A stretch of DNA of 64,000 nt, taken from the NCBI GenBank assembly GCA_022702705.1, contig CM040424.1, positions 143,969,165-144,033,164 on the forward strand, read 5' to 3'. Positions 12,801-23,315 of this stretch are shown here, in pieces. The position numbers and the translations under genes are program-made. Below the pieces are notes generated by a model. The model did no database searches. It was given only the letters and a program-made list of their open reading frames with translations, and was not told where the DNA came from. Within the stretch, counting starts at the first letter, position 1; every line of letters begins with the position of its first letter. The stretch comes from Papilionanthe hookeriana x Papilionanthe teres. Taxonomy: Eukaryota > Streptophyta > Magnoliopsida > Asparagales > Orchidaceae.

Positions 12801-12989
12801 GTGTCGACTCACTGACGTCAGTCCTATCACAGCTCGACATGACACAATACACAAATCGAAAAAGAAGAAGAATCAACAGAATGAATGACGTAAAACACAG
12901 AAGATTAGCGACGACTATCGATAGATTACCCGCAAACAGAAAGCTACCGGACGATAGGTCGCTAGCCCATCGATCAAGAAAAGAACTCT

Positions 12990-14212
12990 ATCTTACGCAT
13001 TAATAAACAACACACTCGCATGTAAGGTCTTTTGATCAAATGCGGCTAAGGTGCCTAAGCGGGTCCGAGGCCCGTGAAATTGTTAAAGAGGTGCATTCAG
13101 ACTCGTGGCGCTCACTCGACGGGTCCGAAGATGAAAATGAAAATTAAAAGACTAGGATACTATCGGCCCTCGATGATGACCGATCGCATGAAAATCGCCA
13201 AGAGCCGTCACCAATGCCAAGTGCACGGAGTGGTTCTACACCAACCTCCAAATGTGCTACATCCGACAATCGCATCGTGGCCATTCGAATGTTGGGGCAC
13301 GATATAGTGGGTCCGATAGAACCACCATCTTCAAAAGGACATCACTTTATTCTTGTGGCTACGGATTACTTTTCCAAGCGGCAGAGGCAGCTCCACTTAG
13401 AGAAGTGAAAGCACACCACGTGCTACGCTTTTCAAGAACCAAGTTGTCTACCGTTTCGGGGTGCCGCGCAGATCATCTCGTATAATGGGTCGCATTCGAA
13501 GCACGCAAATCAACAACTTTGTCGTGAGACACGGAATCGACCGGCGATACTCGACAATTTACTACCCAAGAGCAAACGGCCTCGCCGAGGCTTTTAATAA
13601 AACTCTCGTTCAAATCTTAAAGAAAACCTTGGACGATAATAAGAGAAATTGGCACGAGAAATTGTTAGAAGCCTTATGGGCCTACAGGACAATCTTCGTA
13701 ACTCCTACTCAAGCTACACCTTACGCTCCGGTGTATGGGTCCGAGGCAAGTGTTACCTTTAGAGGTTCAGCCTTCCTTCACTCGTAATCGCAGTTGCAAA
13801 CAAGATCACGACAGAAGAAAACGCCAAATTACGACTCGAAGAATTAGAAAACTTGGAAGGGAAAAGACTTGCAGTGCAACAGAATTTAGAACTATACCAA
13901 GCTAAGATGGTTCAAGCCCATGACAAACTGGTCCGCCTGAGAACCTTCAAAGTTGGTGACTTAGTTCTCGTTCTCAAGAGACCTATTCTTGCACACCACA
14001 AGATAGGAGGAAAATTCGAACCCACTCGGGAAGGACCGTTTGTGGTCGAAGCAAGATACTCGGGAGGTTCCTACCAGCCTAGTGAATCGCCGTGGAGAAC
14101 GACATATGCTTCCGATCAATGGACGATACTTGAAAAAGTATTACGCTACCTGATGTTTCGAAGGAATGAATTCTTCACCCCTAAGAAACACGGGCGAAGT
14201 AATTACTTATGA
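12990..14212 (+). pseudogene. INT: Ogre integrase, frameshifted
   Basis: The zinc-binding part reads GAHSTGPKMKMKIKRLGYYR and HQCQVHG (13100-13225). The core has the first Asp in LVATDYFSK (about 13353-13378), the region of the second Asp (about 13470-13495, where the aspartate codon reads as tyrosine in the present sequence), and the Glu in ANGLAEAFNKT (about 13573-13605). The C-terminal part is open from 13853 to 14212 and includes the LRTFKVGDLVLVLKRP stretch and KIGGKFEPTREGPFVV, typical of Tat integrase ends. It inserted the cDNA into chromosomes. Several frame changes make it non-functional as written. Confidence 0.9.
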
Positions 14213-14453
14213 TTGGGTCCGAACCCAAAAAAAATAATAAAATGTGCTAAAATAAATAAAATCGTGATAATAAAGTTTTCCTTGTTTTCTTTTCCAAATC
14301 AAAATCTCTTCCCTGATCTTATCCCATTTCACTCTTGTTAAATTCGAAAATAAAAAAAATATAAAATAAAAAAATGTCTTTAATAAACATTTTCTTAATG
14401 TTCTTGTTCTTAAGCATGCACCTCCGATCCTTTTCCTCGTCTTTTCGCAGGAA
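14213..14453 (+). promoter_or_regulatory. AT-rich spacer ending in a splice-acceptor-like site before the extra ORF
   Basis: The stretch between pol and the AlkB-like ORF is A/T-rich (14225-14400) and turns pyrimidine-rich before TTTTCGCAG|G at 14442-14451. The first ATG of the next ORF is three bases further on (14454). U-rich sequence ending in GCAG|G fits a plant 3' splice site, so the downstream ORF may be expressed from a spliced subgenomic RNA. This is inference; no donor was identified. Confidence 0.4.
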
Positions 14454-15890
14454 ATGTCGAACGGCGGTTGGTCCCGAACTTTAAGAATGGCGTAAGCCTT
14501 GCACTCGATGAAAAGAGGGTGAAAAATGGAGCGATAATCGAGATTGACTCGGATTTCGCACCGACGAGCCTACAAGCATGAGGAAAGTGACCGGGTCCCG
14601 CTAACCGAGAAGAACTACCCGGCAAACAAAGGATGAAAGTGGGTGGCCCAAGCCACCAATCCAACAACAAGAAAAGAAAAGCAAACACCGAAGAAGATAA
14701 GAAAATGAAATCTGTAGTCGCTACAGAAGAGGGCAGGCTTGTCAGCGCCGCGCCCACAGAGATTCAAGAAGTTCGAAGAGCTACTCTCACAGCAACGCAA
14801 CGAAGAAATAAGAATCGCCGTATCCGTAAGATGTTAATAAAACTAGCCGCGGACCGCGCGACGATACGACTAGCTAATGCCGCGACATACACTTCAAGGA
14901 CACCGGTTCACCGAGAACCCGAAGAAAGGAGGCCGGTCCTAGGATAACAGAAAGAACCAGGGAAATCTCACAAAGATCAGAAGAAAGAAGGCTACCACGC
15001 CACCGGATAGAACCACCAATAATGCATGACCTTGTTGCAGAAGCAACCCCGGGGGATGTCCCGACAGGCATCATCCCTGAGGAGCCGAGGTATGCAGGAG
15101 AACGTGAAGGGATCGAACCGTATATCCCACAATATGTCACAAGGCCTCGCCATCTGCAGATCATTCCGGAATACGAGCTGGAGAGAATGCGAATGTTGAA
15201 AAGAAAACCTTCGAATACTTCGAGAGAATTAAAGGTAGAAGAATTAATATACTAGAGGGCCTCGAGCTACATACCGACGTATTCTCCGAGTATGAACAAC
15301 AAGAAATCGTGGATTGTATCCAGGATTTGAAAAGAATGGGCCGAGCAGCCGCCTATGGGAAAATACCTACTCGTAACCCCGGAGATGGATGCCGTGGAAG
15401 GGAAGAATCACAATACAATGCAGATGTCGCTACAACTTTATCGAAGACAGGAAGGGAAACCCACCGGAATACTCCGTCATGGGCAAGTAGATCCGATGCT
15501 ATTAGTCATCAAGAGAATGGTAAAGAGATTGATAACATGGAGGGTAATCGCCAGCAGATTGCATACCCAATAGCCGCATTATCAACATCTACAAACGAGG
15601 TGACCGCATACCCCCACATATAGATCACCACGACTTTGTCGTGCCCTTCGCACGCCTCTTTCCCGAACGAGTGTGACATCATGTTCGGATCCGACCTCCG
15701 GATAGCAGGCCCGGTGAGTTCCGAGGGCCGTAAAGATACCTTTACCGGTAGGTTCCGTCATGATACCGAAGGGCAACGGAGCGGATATCGCTAAGCATTG
15801 CATACCAGAGTGCCGATGAAGCGGATCTCGCTTACTTTCGGGAGAATGGACGACAAGAAGACACCTTACCATTTCCAACTGTACCCGTAG
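14454..15890 (+). pseudogene. Extra ORF with ALKBH9/10-type AlkB-like 2OG-Fe(II) dioxygenase domain, frameshifted
   Basis: The first 250 codons are basic and unrecognised, with an NLS-like KKRK stretch (about 14670). From about 15197 the frames spell an AlkB domain of the plant ALKBH9/ALKBH10 family: EGLELHTDVFSEYEQQEIVD (from 15255), RRWMPWKGRITIQ (15380), GILRHGQVDPM (15466), then IINIY and PPHIDHHDF with iron ligands His (15617-15619) and Asp (15623-15625), CDIMFGSDLRIAG (15672), GNGADIAKHCIP with the third iron ligand His (15796-15798), and KRISLTF with the 2OG-binding Arg (15822-15824). Stop TAG is at 15888. Known relatives oxidatively remove N6-methyl from adenosine in RNA. Six frame changes occur in about 700 bp, yet no conserved motif is lost, so either decay is very recent or the shifts are sequencing errors. 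It lies on the same strand as pol, inside the element, between integrase and PPT. Confidence 0.88.
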
Positions 15891-16394
15891 CTAGAAAGCC
15901 TCCGCCTTATGAGCTGTGAGTTAAATGGGAGATATCACACCTCCAACGTACATCCAGCTCGGCATCCTTGCCAAGGATGGCTTGGAAGGTGATGTTATTA
16001 ACCATGTACCCCACTATTCGTACATGGATTTTCGACTGATGCTTCTTTCGATGGATCGCCAAAGATCATACACAAATCCGTTTTGAGTCTACATGGATTG
16101 TATGAGATGTATTCCGCATCGAGTTGTATGATGTATTTTCAACATGATTGGAATGAAAGTGACCATGTCACATTTTTGGCCCTCACCTCTTTTGTGCAAA
16201 TTGATTGGGAAACGCCATTAAAGTTAAATGAACTTCGAACAAAGAACAGAAAAGAAATAAAAAAAGGGATAAAAGAAAACTTTCTTTAAAAATCTAAAAA
16301 ATGACAAACACCAAATTCACATGAACATTAAATAAACGATAAAATAAAATTTGAATCATTAAAAGATAAACGAAATCAACATAAATGTTAAATC
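15891..16394 (+). other. 3' untranslated segment after the AlkB-like ORF
   Basis: The first half keeps a coding-like base composition (to about 16080) but I recognise nothing. The rest is A-rich. Short ORFs (for example 16083-16289) have no recognisable content. Confidence 0.5.
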
Positions 16395-16560
16395 AAATCA
16401 CAAATCAAATTCTCAATCAAATTCCAAATCCACTCTCGATCAAATTTCAAATTTGATCTTCCCAAATCTCAAATCAAATTCTCAATCAAACTCCAAATCC
16501 ACTCTCGATCAAATTTCAAATTTGATCTTCCCAAATCTCAAATCAAATCTCAACCAAATT
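16395..16560. repeat. Two to three copies of a ~68-bp direct repeat
   Basis: The block built on CAAATCCACTCTCGATCAAA and CAAATTTGATCTTCCC appears twice back to back, with a partial third copy. It leads into the 82-bp array. Confidence 0.75.
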
Positions 16561-17480
16561 CAAACTTTTGGGTCGAGGATTTTACATCCAAGACTGTACT
16601 GCTTTAGGATTCTTTTCCTATTGCACTGAAATACATCAAATTCAAACTTTTGGGTCGAGGATTTTACATCCAAGACTACACTCGCTTTAGGATTCTTTTC
16701 TATTGCACTCGAAGTACATCAAATTAAAACTTTTGGGTCGAGGATTTTACATCCAAGACTCGCATCGCTTTAGGATTCTTTTCCTATCGCACCGAAATAC
16801 ATCAAATTCAAACTTTTGGGTCGAGGATTTTACATCCAAGACCGCACTCGCTTTAGGATTATTTTCCTATCGCACCGAAATACATTAAATTCAAACTTTT
16901 GGGTCGAGGATTTTACATCCAAGATCGCACCGCTTTAGGATTCTTTCCCTATCGCACCGAAATACATCAAATTCAAACTTTTGGGTCGAGGATTTTACAT
17001 CCAAGACCGCACCGCTTTAGGATTCTTTCCTTATTGCACCGAAATACATCAAATTCAAACTTTCGGGTCGAGGATTTTATATCCAAGACCGCACCGCTTT
17101 AGGATTCTTTTCCTATTGCACCGAAATACATCAAATTCAAACTTTTGGGTCGAGGATTTTACATCCAAGATTGCAATCGCTTTAGGATTCTTTTCCTATT
17201 GCACCGAAATACATCAAATTCAAACTTTTGGGTCGAGGATTTTACATCCAAGACCGCATCGCTTTAGGATTCTTCCCTATTGCACCGAAATACATCAAAT
17301 TCAAATTTTTGGGTCGAGGATTTTACATCCAAGACCGCATCGCTTTAGGATTCTTTCCCTATCGCACCGAAATACATCAAATTCAAACCTTTTGGGTCGA
17401 GGATTTTATATCCAAGACCGCATCGCTTTAGGATTCTTTCCCTACAAAGCAATGAAATACATCAAAATCAAACTCTCGAG
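16561..17480. repeat. Tandem array of ~82-83-bp units (about 11 copies) in Ogre 3' region
   Basis: The motif GGGTCGAGGATTTTACATCC recurs at about 16570, 16652, 16735, 16818, 16901, 16982, 17065, 17147, 17230, 17312 and 17394, with degenerate units near 17470 and 17555. Because the unit is not a multiple of three in most copies, the ORFs read across it (for example 16981-17538) are by-products. Unit-to-unit differences concentrate at two CTG sites per unit. Tandem repeats between pol and the 3' LTR are common in Tat/Ogre elements. Confidence 0.92.
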
Positions 17481-17937
17481 GTTAAGGATTTTACATCCAA
17501 TACCGCATTGCTTTCGAGATCTCTTATCATTGCAATGATTCAATCTAATCAATTCAATTTTCTTTCGAGGTCAAGATGTTACATCTAAAACCTCGTAATT
17601 CCAATTTTCATTTCAAATCAAATTCCTCAAATTAATTTCGACAATAACTTCAATCTAAATTAAAACTCCAAACTAAAATCTAAACTCACACATCAAAACT
17701 TAAATTAAAACAAAATAAAATCTAAATCGAAATTCCCCAAGGTCATGTGATTTGGGATTCACCTCCTTTTCCTTTCCCCAGCGAGAGTTCAGGAATCTCC
17801 GGTTTCAGAGATATACTTGCTACTCCCCAGCGGAAATTCTTCCATTTCGTCCTAAGTTTGTCACTTGGACGTCTGTGTTGGTTTTGTTGATCGTTTCGGT
17901 CAACGCCAATACGCGCGGTGTGCTCCGTTAGCTCACC
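17481..17937 (+). other. Non-coding segment upstream of the PPT
   Basis: No ORF. It holds two short stretches matching the reverse complement of the PBS and following bases: 17773-17783 (TTTCCCCAGCG) and 17824-17834 (TCCCCAGCGGA). These could pair with the leader. Confidence 0.5.
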
Positions 17938-17957
17938 ACACCTATTGGGGGTCCATT
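17938..17957 (+). other. Polypurine-tract region of Ogre-A
   Basis: ACACCTATTGGGGGTCCATT lies directly before the 3' LTR start TGTTGACC. The G run is the likely plus-strand primer. The first 18 bases are repeated in reverse complement in the leader at 5533-5550. Confidence 0.6.
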
Positions 17958-20345
17958 TGTTGACCTCATTTTTGATGAGGTCTTCTCTTCTTCTCTTTAG
18001 TACTTAGGATCTAGCCTTCAGCTTTTCCTTCGACTATCTTAGAGGACTAGAATCGGGACCCACCTTTTAAAAATTCAAACCACTTCTTAACTCCCCGCAA
18101 ACTCCACAAACTCGACCGTAGACCCCTAATCACCTGAGAGGATTGAAATCGGATGTGGAAGTTTAAAGGATGAGTTCCTATAGGACTCTTCGGCCTTAGG
18201 ATCGCCCCGGCGGCCCGGTCCGGTGAAGGGGCCGACTTACACACACACTACATTTATACACTACACCTACACACTACACTTCCACATACCTCCTAAAACC
18301 ACACCCATACCTAACTTGACCTCCCGACTCATGTAGGTGATTCACATGGATGGTCCTTAACCCCTAAGCCCTCGGCTAAGCAGGTTAGGAACAACATAGA
18401 TGAATGCCTCAAATGAGTCCCTTCATGACTCATATGGGCTTGACATGGCTTCATGGCTCAACCAAAATGACTTCTTTCCACTTACATCCACCCAATCTTC
18501 AATTTTCCAAATTTTCAATTTTTGACCCCCGGGACCCTACACCCGCTTAGCCTACCCAAAACCCCCGAAATTACCCAAATTTCTCAAAATTTCCAAATTA
18601 CCCAAAATTCTCCAAAATCAATCCCAAACATTTCCACATCACTTAAACTGATCATCCATACCCAAAAATACCAAAAATTCCAAAAATACCTCCCAATACC
18701 CTCCAAATACCCAAAATACCCCTCTCGGCCAAAAAATCCAAAAATTCAGAAAATTCCCAGAAAATTCCAGAAAATCCCAAATATTCCCAATTTCATTTTG
18801 TCCAACTACACCATGGGCCAATTTTGTCAATTTACCCTACTTTTGTCAAAACCCCCAATTCGACCCATTTTAACCCAAAGTGAACCCAATGTCAAACCAA
18901 ACCTACCCAATTGACCCCAATTTTGGTCCAATTCAATTCTAAACTTCAATTCAACATCCCCAATACCAATCTAGACCAAATCCAAGTCCAATTTGATTGA
19001 CATTTGGATCCAATCTCACTTTTGGCCTTAAAGCCCAATTTGGACCCATGACCCAAACCTAACCCAAACTCACCCAATTCAATTCCAATTAACCCCAAAT
19101 CTTTTCTAAATCTTCCTTAGCATTCCCAAAAACAAAACACTAACATGATTTGCCCAAAATTTGGACCCAAATCCCACTCAAATTCAACCCAAAGCTAAAA
19201 GGCCCATTTTTGACCTAAATCCAAACCTAACCCAAATGAGCCCAAATCCCAAAATCAAAGCCCAACCAAAGTCAAAACCTCTTTGAAACACTCCCATAAA
19301 CATTTCTCAACATTGATTTTACAACAATTTCAACCCTAGCCCAACATTGGCCCAACTTGGCCCACTTGGACCTACATAGGCCCACTTACCAAATAAATCC
19401 AAATTCAAACCAATTCCACCCCAAATCACAATAAATTGACTCCAAGCCCTTCATAGAACATCCCTAAACCAATTATGACATTTATTTGACAAATTCCTTC
19501 ACAAAATCTTCACCCAAATGCCCATCCTAAAATCAAAAAGCCCATTCCCCTTAAACTTTCCTAAAATCCCACTTCACCACATCCAAAGGCCCAAAATCTA
19601 CCCTAAAGCCCACATGACATCTCCATTTTGTCATCCACTTAATTAAATCCATTACCTAAGTCATAAATTCACCATCAAATTATTCCAAATCAAGTTTCAT
19701 ACAAATTCCCATCAAATTACCAAAAATTCTTAAAACCCATTTCCATGAAATTGACTCAACTTTCCCCAAGCCAAAGACAAGCCATGCAAGCCATGGACAA
19801 GCCACATGAAGCCATGGAAGGCTTCGACATGCGACCATGCCATTAATGGTAAAAGTAGGGGCCCCTTTCCTAATCTTTCATTAAGCCTTTTTTACCTTAA
19901 GCATGTCACACACTAAACCATGTTTAGCCACCTCATCATGGATAGAGACCACACCACTCTCCCTTGGCTGACCCAACTGATCCTCTCAGCCCAAAATCAG
20001 GCCATGGGGTGGTGCACCCAACCCAAACCAATGGGTTGACCAAATTAAGGCCAAAATAACCCCCTCCCCATTCCATTTTAATTCAAAGCCTTTACACATG
20101 GCAATTTCCAATTGATTGCACAAACCTCCAGCCCCGACCCACTCGGACCCGAGGGTGACCCATGCTCGCCGGCCGCCCGCCCGGATCGCCGGAAAACACC
20201 ATGGCCGAGACCTCGGGAGGAGCCAAAGTTTGGAATTCCCACTTGCCGAGCCGCCCCATGCCAAATGGTCACTATGGTTGTTCTTCTCCTCACCGAGCAG
20301 CTCGATCCCATGCCTCAACTCCCCCGGAAGGCTCTCCGGCCCCTC

Positions 20346-20354
20346 CTATTTAAA
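20346..20354 (+). promoter_or_regulatory. TATA-like core promoter in Ogre 3' LTR
   Basis: CTATTTAAA at the same LTR position as in the 5' copy. In the 3' LTR it could drive readout into flanking DNA. Confidence 0.45.
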
Positions 20355-22964
20355 CCCCTCACCCTCACGGCCATGGAAGAGAGTCGCACAAACCTTGCCA
20401 AAACTCGCCAAAATTGTTCCAAACCCTTCTCCACCCTTAGAGCAGCTTGATCCCCGATGTCAATTTGCCCTAATCCCCACCGATAAAATCCAATTTCCCA
20501 ACCGAAATTCCACCCAAAACCGGGACACTTCTCTACAAGTGAGCCAATTCCCAAATCGATTGGTTCTACACCTTCACTGCACCAAGGGAAGGTGTCCACC
20601 AGCAAAAGCCCCATCTCCGAGCCACCCGGCTTGCTCCAGCCTCCAAGCTTTGTGATCGGGCTTGGTCGAAATCACATCTAGACAATTCACTGCACCGAGA
20701 GACTTCATCCGGAGCTTGCTAGGATCCAATCGAAGGTGCAACAACTCTCAGATCGAAGCCACACTTCTCTGAGCAAAGGTATGAGCTGATTCTTCATCCC
20801 GAGCTTCTGGAGATTCTCCATTTCAAATGCCTTAATTTCAATGCATGATAACCGTATAGATGTGTTTGTCTCTTCAAGACGATTCCATAGAGCATAAGAA
20901 CATGAAAATCCATTGAGTATCGAGTGAGATCTTAGGGATTTAGAGTGGATGGCTCTCGGGTGAGGACACTCAGGGACGATGAACGGATGCCGTCCATTCA
21001 ATACACGCGCGGACGGACGGCTCGGATGGCGTCGGACCGGAGACGGTACGAGAACCGCGGGGCCCGGCCGCCGACTCGGTGGCGGCGTCGAATGGGAGCG
21101 CGACACGCGGCATTTCGGAGATGCCGAGGATGAGTTGGCGCCGCGTGGATAAATAGAAAATTAGGGTTTTTTTTATTTATTTAATTCCCTAAACTTCAAA
21201 AATTCATAACTCGTGTAGAAAAATCGAAAAATAAAATAAAAATACCCTCTCGCTCGAGTGAATCGAGGAGAATAATGTGGAAAAGAAATCATTTAATTTC
21301 ATCAAGTATTTTATTTTTTATAATTTTTTTACTCTCTCGCATACTTTTAATTCTCCATGCATGTATACAATTCACCATGGCATGAGACCATAGGGCTTTG
21401 AAGCCTCCGAATTTGGGAACATTCCCTGAATTTTCCAAAGTCGTAGGCCATCCCTATGAAGAGTTATTGATTTTTCAAGTTCATGTTGCTGTTTTGAGTA
21501 TTTTAATTCTAATAAATAGCATGTTGTGAAATAAATTCTAGGAAAATTTGGTGATGTTTCTTATGACCAGAGGACCCTAAGAAAAATAGGTTTTGAGTTA
21601 GTTCATTTAAAACAACCCTAATTGGCTTAAACACCCAAAATAGGTCTCTAATTAATTAGAGTTAACCATGCATCAAATTGACTTGAAATCAATTCTCCAC
21701 TCGACCTTTAGGATCAGAGGAATCCACCATAAAAGTTTGAGGTCAATTGGACTTGGTTAGCCCCACTAATCGGGTCGATTAAGCCACTTAGTTATTTTAA
21801 ACTTTAAAAATTCATAACTTTTAAAATACCTTTCAAAAATTCACCAAATTGGTTTTGGAGCCTCTCTAATATCAGGGGAATCTAAGAAAATTAAAATTTC
21901 AATTTTCTAAAAAAGTTGATTTTTAATAATATTTTAATATTTTAATAATTAAAAAATAATAAAAATCTCAAAAATAATAAAATTCTCCAAAATGTCACAT
22001 TTTGAATTTTAATCATTTAGGAACAAACCCCACATTTTTCTTAGGTCTATTTAGTGAGATATTAAATTTTAAAGCTTTAAGGTAATTTTAAAATTAAAAA
22101 AAAGTATTTTCTAGCATTTTCATTAAAATAATTATAATAAATCATAGAAAAATCAGAAAATTGTAAAATTTGCTTTTTTGATTTCCTTGATATCAGAGAG
22201 ATTTTTAAAAAATATATAATTCATTTTTCAACATTTATTTTATTTTTAAATTAATTAACACTCCAAAACTTAAAATAATTATAATAAAAATAATATAATT
22301 CAAAAAATCACCAAAATTGGTCCAAGTGGTTCACTAGTCATTAGAAATGTCCCCTAATTTTCTTAAGGACAGAAACTTTCCCTTGGTCATGTTATTAAAT
22401 TTTCCTTGAAAATCTCTATTTTCTACAAAAAATAATTATATAAATATTTTAAATACAGAAAAATCACATTTTCTCCTCTCATGTCTTTATTGACATATGA
22501 GTGAAGTTACATAAAAATTTCAAGTTCATTTGAGTTCAATTTAGTGAGTTATGAAATTATTAAGCTTAAAGGGTAAAATGGTAATTAAAAATCTTAATCC
22601 TTAATTAAAACTTTAGGTTTAATAAAAAATTAGCAAGTAAAATATTTGATCCTAATCTGATTTGGATGATTGAAATTTAAATAATTAAAGGGTAGAAACC
22701 CATTAAGCAATTTTAAAATGATTAAACTTTAATTAAATAATGGATTAAATTTGGAAGAATAATAAAATTGGAATTATTAAAATAGGGATATTATTAGGAA
22801 GAGATTTATTCTTTAATTTAAAAATCCCTAAATTAATTATCTCATTAATATTCAATTCTTAATTAAAATGATAACTCAAATTCAAAATATTAAAAGACTT
22901 AATCATTAAACTAAAATTAAATTATTAAACTCTTTTAAAAATTTCAATTAAAATTAAAAAATAA

Positions 22965-22967
22965 AAT

Positions 22968-23000
<33 letters not shown>

Positions 23001-23315
23001 ATTAAATTAAATTAAATTAAATTAAGATTAAAAATTAAATTAAATTAAAGATTAAATTAAATAAAATTAAACAAATTAAATTAAATTAAATTAAATTAAA
23101 TCAAATTAAAAATTAAATCAAATTAAATTAAATTAAATTAAATTAAATCAAATTAAATTAAATTAAATAATTAAATTAAATTAAATTAAATTAAATCAAA
23201 TTAAATTAAATCAAATTAAATTAAAACTAAATCAAGTCAAATTAATTAATGTAACATCAAATCAAATTAAATTGAATTAAATTGAATTAAATTAAATTAA
23301 ATTGAATTAAATATA
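22965..23315. repeat. AAATT array in 3' LTR
   Basis: Same array as at 2815-3175, slightly shorter and with different interruptions. Confidence 0.9.

Noticed and set aside
14454..15890. AlkB-like ORF considered as a viral (flexivirus-type) AlkB or as an unrelated host gene insertion
   Set aside because: Its entry motif (GLELH...) and the segment before HxD match the plant ALKBH9/10 architecture, and it is collinear with pol between integrase and PPT with no separate insertion edges or target duplication visible.
16561..17480. Regular array considered as CRISPR
   Set aside because: Units are contiguous 82-bp tandem copies without variable spacers, in a plant retroelement.
16981..17538. 185-codon ORF with repeated GRGFYIQDR-like protein units
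   Set aside because: A by-product of the 82-bp tandem array; the unit is not a multiple of three and frames rotate between units.
18522..18914. 130-codon proline/asparagine-rich ORF, also 49712-50191
   Set aside because: Low-complexity translation of CCCAAA-like LTR sequence present in all Ogre LTRs.
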